DNA of 45,386 nt from Arthrobacter sp. PsM3 (lineage in GTDB: Bacteria; Actinomycetota; Actinomycetes; Actinomycetales; Micrococcaceae). The stretch spans positions 1 through 45,386 of the forward strand of contig NZ_JARUXE010000036.1 in assembly GCF_030433895.1 (NCBI RefSeq), written 5' to 3'. The translations under genes were made by a program, and so were the position numbers. Positions 26,096-33,744 of the stretch are shown here, in pieces (positions within the stretch are counted from its first letter, which is position 1; each line of letters starts with the position of its first letter). The notes below the pieces were generated by a model. The model was not told where the DNA came from and did no database searches. It worked only from the letters and a program-made list of their open reading frames with translations.

Positions 26096-26144
26096 TCAAC
26101 GGATTGGAATCAACAATCCAGCAAGTTGGCTGAGAGGAAAATAA

Positions 26145-26522
26145 ATGACCTTCTGGGATTTCTTTTGGCTCATGATTTCTTTTGGTCTTTACGTTTCCTA
26201 CCTTGTGGTGCTCTTTCTGATCGTCAAAGACATTTTCGCTGATTCGACCCACAACGGGTGGAGCAAGGCTGTCTGGGTCCTCTTTCTGATCTTTCTGCCG
26301 GTCATCGGGGGTCTGGCGTACCTGATCGCCCACGGGCAGTCCATGTCCCTGCGGCAGGCTGCCCGGAGCGACGTGGCCAGGGAGGATCTTGAAGAATACA
26401 TTCGCCGTGCGGCCGGAACCAACCAGGCAGAACAGATCGCCCAAGCCAAGACCTTGCTGGATGACGGCGCACTGACGGCCGACGAGTTCGCCGCGCTCAA
26501 ACAGCGCGTACTCAGCCAGTAA
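26145..26522 (+). CDS. PLDc_N-like two-helix membrane protein with SHOCT tail (paralogue 3, divergent)
   Basis: This 125-residue protein has the same layout as paralogues 1, 2 and 4 but is clearly more distant. MTFWDFFWLMISFGLY leads into helix 1, then FADSTHNGWSKAVW, helix 2 VLFLIFLPVIGGLAYLIAHG, a linker with DLEEYIRRAAG, and the SHOCT tail QAKTLLDDGALTADEFAALK. The ribosome binding site is GAGAGGAAAATAA before ATG. It lacks the TGAAAG leader and is preceded by its own palindrome, so it may be controlled differently. The amidotransferase gene follows 110 bases later. Confidence 0.88.
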   Translation: MTFWDFFWLMISFGLYVSYLVVLFLIVKDIFADSTHNGWSKAVWVLFLIFLPVIGGLAYLIAHGQSMSLRQAARSDVAREDLEEYIRRAAGTNQAEQIAQAKTLLDDGALTADEFAALKQRVLSQ

Positions 26523-26550
26523 ACGGAAAGACTTCTAGCCGCGGGCGGGT

Positions 26551-26567
26551 CACCCGCGGAAGATGAT
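26551..26567. promoter_or_regulatory. Inverted repeat TCACCC-GCGGA-AGATGA (site 5, one mismatch)
   Basis: One mismatch to the shared motif, 65 bases before the amidotransferase ATG. It overlaps a GC-rich hairpin (CCGCGGG...CCCGCGG, about 26540-26560) that could be the terminator of SHOCT paralogue 3. The call is therefore less sure than for the exact copies. Confidence 0.35.
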
Positions 26568-26631
26568 GCGCAGGCGCCGTGGCACTGCTGGAATCGTGGG
26601 GGAATCCCGGACTGAGTAGAAGGAGAATGAC

Positions 26632-27462
26632 ATGTGCCGCTGGCTCGCGTATTCGGGGTCTCCCGTGCGCCTGGATGAGCTCCTTTACAAACCCGCCAAC
26701 TCGCTCGTTATGCAGAGCAAGCACGCACGTCTGGGCGTAGAGACCACCAACGGGGACGGCTTCGGCGTCGGCTGGTATGGAACTGCGCCATTTCCCGGAG
26801 TGTTCCACAGCACCGAGCCGGCCTGGCATGACCGAAACCTGCGCGAGCTCGCATCGCAGGCATCAGCCGGTCGGGTATTCGCGCACATCCGGGCCACTAC
26901 CGGGTCCGCGGTCCAACAGACGAACTGCCACCCGTTCCGTCACGGCCGATGGCTGTGGATGCACAATGGACTCATCACCGACTTTCCCACAGTGAAGCGG
27001 GAATTGGCCATGGCCGTGGATCCCGGTCTCTATCCCGACATCGAGGGATCAACGGACTCGGAAATATTCTTCTTCCTCGCACTCACCTTCGGCCTGGAAC
27101 GGGACCCCCGCGAAGGGGTCTCCGCAGCGGTTGGACTCATCGAGGACGTCGGACGGCGCCACGGAATCGAGTTCCCGATTCAGATGACCGTGGCAACTAC
27201 CGACGGCGACTCCACGTGGGCATTTCGGTACTCCAGCGAAGGGCGGTCCCGGTCGCTCTTCCACAACACTGATGTCTCCACGCTTCGCGCCCAGTATCCG
27301 GACAACCCGGTACTCCAGGAGCTCTCGGACAATACCCGCATTGTCCTGTCCGAGCCACTGGGCGACCTCCGCGGTGCCTGGCGGGAGGTACCGGACGCCA
27401 CCTGTGTCGTTGTGCACGGCGGTGGGGAAGAGGTGTTCTCGTTTTCGCCCTCAGCTGCCTAG
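26632..27462 (+). CDS. Class II glutamine amidotransferase (YafJ-like)
   Basis: This 276-residue protein starts at ATG 26632 after AGAAGGAGAATGAC. Cys2 in MCRWLAYSG is the N-terminal nucleophile after Met removal. TTNGDGFGVGWYG, VFAHIRATTGSAV and CHPFRHGRWLWMHNGLI are the class II (Ntn) glutaminase signatures, with the usual Arg, Asn and Gly of the oxyanion hole. It is a stand-alone glutaminase domain of the YafJ/EgtC-like type with no synthase partner domain. EgtC of ergothioneine synthesis is related, but no egt genes are nearby. The acceptor or true substrate is unknown. Confidence 0.9.
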   Translation: MCRWLAYSGSPVRLDELLYKPANSLVMQSKHARLGVETTNGDGFGVGWYGTAPFPGVFHSTEPAWHDRNLRELASQASAGRVFAHIRATTGSAVQQTNCHPFRHGRWLWMHNGLITDFPTVKRELAMAVDPGLYPDIEGSTDSEIFFFLALTFGLERDPREGVSAAVGLIEDVGRRHGIEFPIQMTVATTDGDSTWAFRYSSEGRSRSLFHNTDVSTLRAQYPDNPVLQELSDNTRIVLSEPLGDLRGAWREVPDATCVVVHGGGEEVFSFSPSAA

Positions 27463-27498
27463 CGCCAGCACCGCGCCAAGCCTTTGGTGAACCTTGGG

Positions 27499-27539
27499 AG
27501 CCCCGCGAACGCCCAGTACGTGCGGGGCTTCCGTGCACC
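27499..27539. terminator. Hairpin between convergent genes
   Basis: AGCCCCGC (27499-27506) pairs with GCGGGGCT (27532-27539) across a 25-base loop. It lies between the ends of the amidotransferase (plus) and the six-helix protein (minus) and is a plausible two-way terminator without a T run. Confidence 0.5.
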
Positions 27540-27574
27540 GTGGAGACCCGCAAACTGCGAGAACTGACATGTTT

Positions 27575-28993
27575 TCAGAGGATGGGGCGCGTTGGCTGGG
27601 AATCCTCCGGCGGCCCGCCCATCACGGGTTCGGCGGCGGCCCCAGCGCCGTTCGTGTGGGCAGCGACAACGGCGGGCCGGCATAGGAGTTCGATGAGGAG
27701 AATTGCCAGCCCGGTAAGGACTGCCGTCCAGACGGCCACGGCCGCCGTCGGGTACTGCCAAAGGATGAGCACCAGCACGGCGACGCCGAGGACTGCGGCT
27801 TCCAGGATCCGCCGGAACCGTGCCAACCAGTGCTGCCATGGTTGGGCCTCGCCGAAGCCGACCTTTCCAGTCAGGTAATCCCCTGTCCGGGCGAGGCCTT
27901 GTCGGACGTACTCGGCCGGGCGCGAATGACCGGTGAGGAAAGCACCCAGGGCAATGAGCAAAGCCACGACAAAAACAAACCGCACGCCAGTCCGCAGCGG
28001 CGTCAGGAGGGCATCCACGAGGCTTTGAGCCGCCGCGGGGGAGACTGTGGCCGATGGGATCGTTCCGAGGAAAATGTCCAACCCGATAGTAAGTCCGAGG
28101 GCCAGCACTGCCATGGCCACTGCTATCCCCAACCCGACGCGGCTGGTGGTGCGCCGTCTCCAGCCCGGTGGCGCCACCGCAATGGCACCAACGGCGCTCA
28201 ACGCGGTCAGCCATGCCAGTATCGGGGCGGTCCGGTCCAGTGTCTGGATGGCGTCTGTCGCCCTGACCAGTTCCGGCGACTGCAGCAGGGCAATCTGCGT
28301 GTCAACTTCCGGAATCCTGGCCGCTATCTCCACTCCTTGCTCGACGAGGAGAGTCTTGACCCGGGCAATAATCTCTTTGGTCGAGATCGTGAGAGTGCCG
28401 CTCTGGTCGATGCTGACGGTGCCGCCGGTGTTTCCTGTAGCAAGGTTGACGATTCCCTGGTGCGCCACCCGGTTGATCTGGGTCCAAAGATCCTGGAACT
28501 GCGGGCTGGCGACAAATTTGGACACAGCCGAATGGATCAGGGACTTTGTCTGCTCAGCAATTGCCGGCGCCAGCCCGGTGATCACTGCGGCCACACGCGG
28601 TGCTACTTTGCCGAGTTCCGTCATCGCATCCCGGGTGATGCCTTCAACGTCCACTGCCGTGGTGATTTGGGTGGTGACCTTGTCGGTGATCTCTGCCTGA
28701 ATGGCAGGATCCGAGGCCAAGGGCGCGACAGTGGCCACGTAGCGGTCCGTATCGAGTACTTCACTTCGCAGATAGAGGGCAGGAACTGTGGCGCAAGCCA
28801 GGACAGCAGTCAGAACCACGAGGACAATGGCGACAATCTGGCGCGCCAAAACTGCTCCCCGCCCTGGAGGTCTCAGGCTGGAATTTCTGGCGTCGTCGCG
28901 TTCGAGCTGAAGCCGGGCAACTTCGGCGCGTAACCGGAGTATTTCTTCCTGCTCCGGGCTGCCGGGGACCTTGGTGTCGTCATGGAATGACAT
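27575..28993 (-). CDS. Six-helix membrane protein with large outer domain, unknown
   Basis: This 472-residue protein starts at ATG 28993 with GGAG about 11 bases upstream. The N-terminus has a short coiled coil (EQEEILRLRAEVARLQLERD, about residues 14-33). A first helix, AVLARQIVAIVLVVLTAVLA, is followed by about 170 mostly polar residues predicted outside the cell (DTDRYVATVAPLASDPAIQ onward). Five further helices make up the second half. The DTDRYVxTVxPLAxDPAVQ pattern is shared with conserved actinobacterial integral membrane proteins of unknown role. The tail is hydrophilic. It stands alone between the amidotransferase and the soluble SHOCT gene. Confidence 0.75.
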   Translation of the reverse strand: MSFHDDTKVPGSPEQEEILRLRAEVARLQLERDDARNSSLRPPGRGAVLARQIVAIVLVVLTAVLACATVPALYLRSEVLDTDRYVATVAPLASDPAIQAEITDKVTTQITTAVDVEGITRDAMTELGKVAPRVAAVITGLAPAIAEQTKSLIHSAVSKFVASPQFQDLWTQINRVAHQGIVNLATGNTGGTVSIDQSGTLTISTKEIIARVKTLLVEQGVEIAARIPEVDTQIALLQSPELVRATDAIQTLDRTAPILAWLTALSAVGAIAVAPPGWRRRTTSRVGLGIAVAMAVLALGLTIGLDIFLGTIPSATVSPAAAQSLVDALLTPLRTGVRFVFVVALLIALGAFLTGHSRPAEYVRQGLARTGDYLTGKVGFGEAQPWQHWLARFRRILEAAVLGVAVLVLILWQYPTAAVAVWTAVLTGLAILLIELLCRPAVVAAHTNGAGAAAEPVMGGPPEDSQPTRPIL

Positions 28994-29171
28994 AACGGCG
29001 CTCCGCCTGGTTTGCGTCTCGTCGCCCGGACTCGATTTTCGAGCCCGACCGGACGGGACGGGTCGGTTCGGCCCTCACTACAGGGACTGGAACGGGAATC
29101 GTTGATCGCAACACGGGAGCCACCTCCAACTTCTGGTTTCGGGTAAGGACGCCTGGCTTCCCAGGCTGATG

Positions 29172-29498
29172 TCACATCAGGAGTCGGGCCTTCGCCCGTG
29201 CGAATTCTGCATCCGTGAGGAGGCCGGAGCTGCGCAGATCGGCGAGCCGCGAGAGCTGCTCAGCAAGTCCTTTTCCGCCAACTGACGGGGTTCCGCCAAC
29301 TGACGGGGCCGGGGCGTGCGGGGTTCGGGCGTGCGGGGCCGCGTCCCCAGCCGCATCATCCCAAAGCCCTGATTTGTGTTCCCGTCGCGCTGCGGGGCGA
29401 TTGACAACGTTGGCATTCGCCTGTGCAGTCCCCGAAATGGAAGCCGTTCGAGCAACGGTCCCGAGCAGCCCAGGGCGGCCGCTTCTGGCAAATGGCAT
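29172..29498 (-). CDS. Soluble SHOCT-domain protein (fifth SHOCT protein)
   Basis: I chose ATG 29498, preceded by AAGAGGAACCTCCC; the frame is open further upstream. The 108-residue product begins with PFARSGRPGLLGTVARTA, has a low-complexity middle rich in His, Pro and Gly (HARTPHAPAP, then two PSVGGT-like units), and ends in a SHOCT domain, GLAEQLSRLADLRSSGLLTD then AEFARAKARLLM. No membrane helix is present. Proteins of this type commonly follow DUF6325 genes in actinobacteria, and here the DUF6325 stop lies 29 bases upstream. It could form mixed oligomers with the four membrane SHOCT proteins. Confidence 0.8.
   Translation of the reverse strand: MPFARSGRPGLLGTVARTASISGTAQANANVVNRPAARREHKSGLWDDAAGDAAPHARTPHAPAPSVGGTPSVGGKGLAEQLSRLADLRSSGLLTDAEFARAKARLLM
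29273..29308. repeat. Perfect 18-base tandem duplication
   Basis: TTCCGCCAACTGACGGGG occurs twice in direct succession (29273-29290 and 29291-29308), inside the linker of the soluble SHOCT gene and keeping its frame. A second, shorter repeat (GGGCGTGCGGGG) follows. The linker length is likely to vary between strains. Confidence 0.85.
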
Positions 29499-29527
29499 GG
29501 GAGGTTCCTCTTGTCGATTTAGCCCGT

Positions 29528-29956
29528 TCAACTTGTGGTGACGCCATCTGCTTCGATCGCCACGACTGCATCTTCCTGGGGGATTCTCGCCTGCAGTGCT
29601 GTCACGCCTCCTGAGCGCCGTACCTCCTCCGAAAGTCGCTGCGCCCAGCGGTGTTCGACGACGGCGACCAGCGCTATCTCGTTGTGTCCGATTGTTTCCG
29701 CCGCCAACTCGAGGTCGGCGTCGTTGAGCAGGGTCAGGGGCCGGGAATCGAGGATCATCCCGGACCATGGCGCAGGCAGATCATCATGCAAGTCCCGGAC
29801 GTGCACCGCGCCCTGCCCATCCCGGCTCACCAAGGCCAAATCCGCCAGTGTCACCGCACCAGACTTGACAGTCTCGCTGAGGGCTTTGATGACGGGTGCG
29901 TCGATTGTCGGTTTCGGAAAGGCACAAATAATCACTTCCAATGGGCCAATCTTCAT
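29528..29956 (-). CDS. DUF6325-family protein
   Basis: ATG 29956 was chosen because AGGAG lies nearby (CAGGAGCACCTC before ATG); the frame is open to 30097. The 142-residue product shows the family pattern: MKIGPLEVIICAFPKPT, LADLALVSRDGQGAVHVRDL, then ETIGHNEIALVAVVEHRW and ARIPQEDAVVAIEA at the end. It looks like a small alpha/beta protein with ferredoxin-like repeats and no catalytic motif. Its job is unknown. The soluble SHOCT gene follows at once. Two inverted-repeat sites and a separate hairpin lie in its 338-base leader. Confidence 0.8.
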   Translation of the reverse strand: MKIGPLEVIICAFPKPTIDAPVIKALSETVKSGAVTLADLALVSRDGQGAVHVRDLHDDLPAPWSGMILDSRPLTLLNDADLELAAETIGHNEIALVAVVEHRWAQRLSEEVRRSGGVTALQARIPQEDAVVAIEADGVTTS

Positions 29957-29985
29957 GAGGTGCTCCTGTTCCCCTGTAGGGCAGT

Positions 29986-30007
29986 CGGGACAATCCTCAT
30001 TGTCCCG
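29986..30007. promoter_or_regulatory. Perfect hairpin in the DUF6325 leader
   Basis: CGGGACAAT-CCTC-ATTGTCCCG has nine-base arms and a four-base loop, 30 bases before the DUF6325 ATG. It may act as an operator or as an RNA stem in the 5' leader near the ribosome binding site. It is distinct from the TCAYCC motif. Confidence 0.6.
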
Positions 30008-30026
30008 GTGGTGTGTCCGCCCAACC

Positions 30027-30043
30027 CCACCCACCCGGGGTGA
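30027..30043. promoter_or_regulatory. Inverted repeat CCACCC-ACCCG-GGGTGA (site 6, one mismatch)
   Basis: One mismatch to the shared motif, 71 bases before the DUF6325 start. It is the proximal of two copies in this leader. Confidence 0.45.
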
Positions 30044-30206
30044 TCTGTCGTTCCGGCACAGGAAATCCGAGTTGCAGCCGGAGGGAGCGCCGGGCACCTC
30101 ACCCCCTCGAGAAGCTTGTCCGTATGGTCGCAGCGGGTGTCAGTGGGGACATCGACGGTGCTGCCTGACCCCGGCAGAGGAACAGCCCGGGCGTTGGTGG
30201 CTGCGC

Positions 30207-30223
30207 TCATCCGTTCGGGGTGA
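30207..30223. promoter_or_regulatory. Inverted repeat TCATCC-GTTCG-GGGTGA (site 7)
   Basis: Exact match to the shared motif, 180 bases upstream of site 6 and 250 before the DUF6325 start. Two sites at this distance could support looping or cooperative binding. Confidence 0.55.
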
Positions 30224-30294
30224 GCCCACGTTTCGCTCCGGCGCAGCAGGGGATGGTCGGTCCGGTGCGGGGGTGGCAGTTTGCAGGAATGTGA

Positions 30295-30855
30295 TTAGCC
30301 GCGGAGACGCCGGCCCGCCGCGAAAAAGGCGACCTTGGCAACCATGACTAGGGCGCCAAGGCCAGCGATCATCTGAACCGTCACAATTGCCCGCGCCAGT
30401 TGGCTCACCGGCGTAATGTCGCCGAATCCCACAGTGGCGAAGGTGACAGTGGTGAAGTAAAGGGCATCTATCCGGGTCAGCGGCTCGGTAAATGCCGCCG
30501 GGTCCGTTGTCGACATCGACATGTACAGCAAAGCGAAGAGACACAAGAACATCAGGACGGTCTCGACGACTGCTTCAGCCGCACGGATTTGGGGTACTTC
30601 GGACGCGAAGATCATTCGCAATTGCAGGGCCAAAGCGCTCAGAAAAATGAGCAACACACCGCCAAGCCGGATCCATGCGGCGGCGGGGTTGCTCTCATTG
30701 AACCCACCCACCGGAATAGCGAAGTAGAAAAGGAGGACCATTACCAGGAAGACCGCCATCCGCAGGAGGGCAACGATGAGCACATGGCGTCTGGCGGCCT
30801 TATTGAGTTCACGTACAAAAACCGGATCCTTCCGGCTCCCCTGCTTAGCGGCCAT
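30295..30855 (-). CDS. Ion channel (potassium-type pore) with extra helices
   Basis: This 186-residue protein starts at ATG 30855. Three helices (VLIVALLRMAVFLVMVLLFYF, IRLGGVLLIFLSALALQL, VVETVLMFLCLFALLYM) come first. A pore helix and selectivity filter follow (ALYFTTVTFATVGFGDITP, with TVGFGD as in K+ channels), then the final helix AIVTVQMIAGLGALVMVAKV. The pore half is the Ion_trans_2 domain. There is no RCK or voltage-sensor Arg series, so it resembles a KcsA-type channel with a two-helix extension. It diverges from the MalT/LuxR-type regulator, with 160 bases between the starts. Confidence 0.88.
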   Translation of the reverse strand: MAAKQGSRKDPVFVRELNKAARRHVLIVALLRMAVFLVMVLLFYFAIPVGGFNESNPAAAWIRLGGVLLIFLSALALQLRMIFASEVPQIRAAEAVVETVLMFLCLFALLYMSMSTTDPAAFTEPLTRIDALYFTTVTFATVGFGDITPVSQLARAIVTVQMIAGLGALVMVAKVAFFAAGRRLRG

Positions 30856-31014
30856 GACTGATGGTACTCCCGCGAACAAATGAATAGACCGCAGGGTGCC
30901 AGGATCCCTTCCCTGGCCCGAATTGTGGGCCCTGCAGACCAGCACACAAGGTCCTTATGCCCCTGTTGGACGAATTTGCGGGCTCCTACGATGAAATACG
31001 TGGGAGAGACTCGA

Positions 31015-33642
31015 ATGTCTGCATTTGTGCCTGGTCCGCAATCCAAGACCCGGCCGCCCCTGCGCGGTCTCGGCGCATTGGAACGCCCGCGGCTGGGAGA
31101 CGCTTTGACCGCGGCCACCGATGCTCACCGTCTGACCGTGATCACTGCTCCGGCCGGGTACGGCAAGTCCACGTTTTTGGGCGACTGGGCCCGCACCACC
31201 GATTTGCCCTGCGCGTGGTTGTCGCTTGACCGATTCGATGCCCAGCCAGCAAGGCTGTTTCACGGGGTTGTCGGGGCTATCCAGGCTGCCGCCTGTCAGC
31301 TTCCCTTGCCCGGCAACAGTGCGCTGCTGGCCCTGGAGCAGGGCCTCGATGACGACTGTGCCGTGTCCTATGACGTCCTGCTCGGCGCCCTTGAACAGCT
31401 CACGGAACCGATTGCGCTGGTCATCGACGATTTCCACCTGGCCGGGCCGGAGCTGGCTGGCGGGATCGTCGGAGTGCTCGCCGCCTCAGCACCGCCGACG
31501 CTCCGGATGATCCTCTCTGGGCGCGGCCATCCGCCCATTCAGTTGGAAAGGCACCGGTTTGGGGAAGGACTCGGGGAGCTCTGTGCCGCTGAACTCGCCT
31601 TCACACAGGATGAAGTCGCCCAGGTTGCCTATTCGCTGGGTCAGGACGCATCCTTCGACGCCGGGCCCCTCTGGGAGTTGACAGACGGATGGCCGGTCGC
31701 CGTCCACGCGAGCCTTACCGCACTGGTGCAGGCCCGTAACGTGCCGGGCAGGATCACGCACACCCCGCCCGAGAACCTGCCTCTTTCCAATTACATTGCG
31801 GAGGAAGTACTGGAGCAGCTGGACCCGCCACTGGCGGATTTTGTGCTGCACGCCACGACGTGCGAATGGCTTAGCCGCCGGCTCGCCGTCGAGCTTTACG
31901 GCCAGCCCGAGGGCGGGCTGCTGCTGGAGACCTGCCTCCGCAACGGTCTGTTCATTGAGGAGCACGAATATTGCGGCGGTGAATCCATGTACCGGTGGCA
32001 CTCACTGTTCGCTGCGCAATGCCGCCGGATTCTCGAGCGGCGGGACCCGCTTCTCGCCGAGCGCCTCCACCGCGTCGCGGCACGCTACTACCAGGACACC
32101 GACGTTTGTGAGGGGGTGAACCAAGCGCTGCAGGGGCATGCGCCCCGGCAGGCTGTCACGTCAATCGGGAGGCACTGGCTTGAGTTTTCGCTGCGGAATG
32201 GGTCCGCCGCCCTCGAGCAATTGTGTCTCGACCTGCCGGCGCCGTGGAGCGAGGACTCCGAGGTGCTGATGGTCAGATCCGTCTGCCGGGCGCTTGACGG
32301 AGACAATGACGCGGCCTCGGAACTCAGTGAACGTGCGTTGTCGCGCACTTCTGAACTGGATTCTGTGCGGCGGGGAATGCTTGACAGCTGCCGAAGCCTC
32401 CTAGAGCCGTTGCCTGTGGCCAGCCGGTTGGATCCGCGCCCCCCGGCCGACGACGGCGGGCCACTTCCCGACTTCCCCGCGGAAGGCCATCCCGCCACCT
32501 ACTCGACAGCACTGTTCCTGCTTGCCCAGACCGAATTCCGGCTGCACCGCAATGCGTATCAGGCCACCATGTTGCTCGAATCAGCAGTGGCCGACCGAAG
32601 CGACAAGCATTTGGAGGAGGCGGAAATATTCGCCAAGGCCGAACTGGCCCTGGCATATGCCGTGGCCGGAGATCTCGACGCTGCTGACGAACTGGCGACG
32701 CAGGCGTTGGAGTGGGCAGATGAGCTGGACAGGAGTTCGCAGGACCGGATGGCTGCCGCATGGCTGGCCCGCGGAATTGCATGCTACTGGCGCGACGAGC
32801 TGAAGGGCGCGCGGGCCCACCTTGCTAAGGCCCTGCGTCTAGGGAACAAGTTGTCCACGCTTGGCGCGGTGTCTGTCGTTTACCGGGTCCTGGTTGATTG
32901 CGCCACCGGCGACGAATCGCATCTTGCCAACTCCAGCACCGTCCTGGGCGCCTTCCACGACCGGGGGCTTTACGGTGTGTCGTGGAACGCCTTCCATACC
33001 ATCGCGAGGGCAAAGATCGCCGAAGCCAGGGGCGACATGGACGGTGCGCTGGCGATCGTCCGGCCGTTGGGTTCCGGGGGGCATACGCCACTGGTGGATA
33101 CGCTGCTCGCAGAACTCCTGCGTCGTGGGGGCGAGGTCAGCGCAGCCCAGCGCTGCGCCAGGGCCCTGACATTTCAAGACCGCAACAGCTACCTCGACAC
33201 GAGTGTCAGCCTGACAGAGGCGCTCCTGGCCCACGGGGACAGGGATGAGGCCACGACACACGAGCGGATAGAACATGCAGTCCATCGGGCCGAGCCTCAG
33301 TCCATCCTGCGCCCCTTTGCCGAGCGGACGAGCGAACTCGCGGAATTGCTGAGCCGGCACGCGGTATGGGGCACCACCCATGAGTCGTTCATCGCGGCCC
33401 GGATGGCACGCCACGCGCAAGTTCAACCTCACCTCCGGGCAAGGTCGTACTGGACCCTCACGGACCGCGAACGTGAGGTCCTGGCCTACATGCGTTCAGT
33501 GATGACCGCGGCTGAGATTGCCGAGGCGCTGTTCATTTCGGTGAACACGGTCAAGACGCACGAACGGTCCATCTACCGAAAACTGGGTGCGGCGGGGCGT
33601 CGTGATGCGCTGAAGACTGCGGCCGAGCGCGGCATTGTCTGA
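31015..33642 (+). CDS. MalT-like LuxR-family ATP-dependent regulator
   Basis: I chose ATG 31015 because GGGAGAG lies seven bases upstream; in-frame codons extend to 30880 and include ATG 30991. The 875-residue protein has a P-loop, ITAPAGYGKST (about residue 45), a Walker B-like LVIDDFHL (about residue 140), a winged-helix region, a long helical TPR-like sensor part (about residues 350-790), and a C-terminal LuxR HTH. The HTH is LTDREREVLAYMRSV, then AAEIAEALFISVNTVKTHER and IYRKLGA. This is the STAND/LAL architecture: ligand and ATP binding drive oligomerisation and activation. It is the only transcription factor gene in the intact block, hence the first candidate to bind the shared inverted repeat; that is inference. 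Confidence 0.92.
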   Translation: MSAFVPGPQSKTRPPLRGLGALERPRLGDALTAATDAHRLTVITAPAGYGKSTFLGDWARTTDLPCAWLSLDRFDAQPARLFHGVVGAIQAAACQLPLPGNSALLALEQGLDDDCAVSYDVLLGALEQLTEPIALVIDDFHLAGPELAGGIVGVLAASAPPTLRMILSGRGHPPIQLERHRFGEGLGELCAAELAFTQDEVAQVAYSLGQDASFDAGPLWELTDGWPVAVHASLTALVQARNVPGRITHTPPENLPLSNYIAEEVLEQLDPPLADFVLHATTCEWLSRRLAVELYGQPEGGLLLETCLRNGLFIEEHEYCGGESMYRWHSLFAAQCRRILERRDPLLAERLHRVAARYYQDTDVCEGVNQALQGHAPRQAVTSIGRHWLEFSLRNGSAALEQLCLDLPAPWSEDSEVLMVRSVCRALDGDNDAASELSERALSRTSELDSVRRGMLDSCRSLLEPLPVASRLDPRPPADDGGPLPDFPAEGHPATYSTALFLLAQTEFRLHRNAYQATMLLESAVADRSDKHLEEAEIFAKAELALAYAVAGDLDAADELATQALEWADELDRSSQDRMAAAWLARGIACYWRDELKGARAHLAKALRLGNKLSTLGAVSVVYRVLVDCATGDESHLANSSTVLGAFHDRGLYGVSWNAFHTIARAKIAEARGDMDGALAIVRPLGSGGHTPLVDTLLAELLRRGGEVSAAQRCARALTFQDRNSYLDTSVSLTEALLAHGDRDEATTHERIEHAVHRAEPQSILRPFAERTSELAELLSRHAVWGTTHESFIAARMARHAQVQPHLRARSYWTLTDREREVLAYMRSVMTAAEIAEALFISVNTVKTHERSIYRKLGAAGRRDALKTAAERGIV

Positions 33643-33674
33643 GCTCTACGGTCCCGGGTGCCTGCTCGGAATTC

Positions 33675-33691
33675 ACCCGCCGCGGATGATG
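33675..33691. promoter_or_regulatory. Inverted repeat TCACCC-GCCGC-GGATGA (site 8)
   Basis: Exact match to the shared motif, 54 bases before SHOCT paralogue 4 and 33 bases after the regulator stop. It is one of the copies closest to a start codon and is followed by the SHOCT leader. Confidence 0.6.
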
Positions 33692-33744
33692 GCCATCCCC
33701 GGCGTGGCGCCAACAATTGCAATACTTGAAAGCAGGGAAGACAA

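Larger units (their letters stand above)
29957..30294. other. 338-base leader region
   Basis: No gene is seen here. It holds a hairpin (29986-30007) and two copies of the shared inverted repeat (30027-30043 and 30207-30223), all in front of the DUF6325-SHOCT pair and downstream of the ion-channel stop. Confidence 0.6.

Noticed and set aside
28630..28650. GGGTGA preceded by TCATCG, resembling the shared motif
   Set aside because: The half-sites have a six-base spacer and a mismatch, and the site lies inside the coding region of the six-helix membrane protein.
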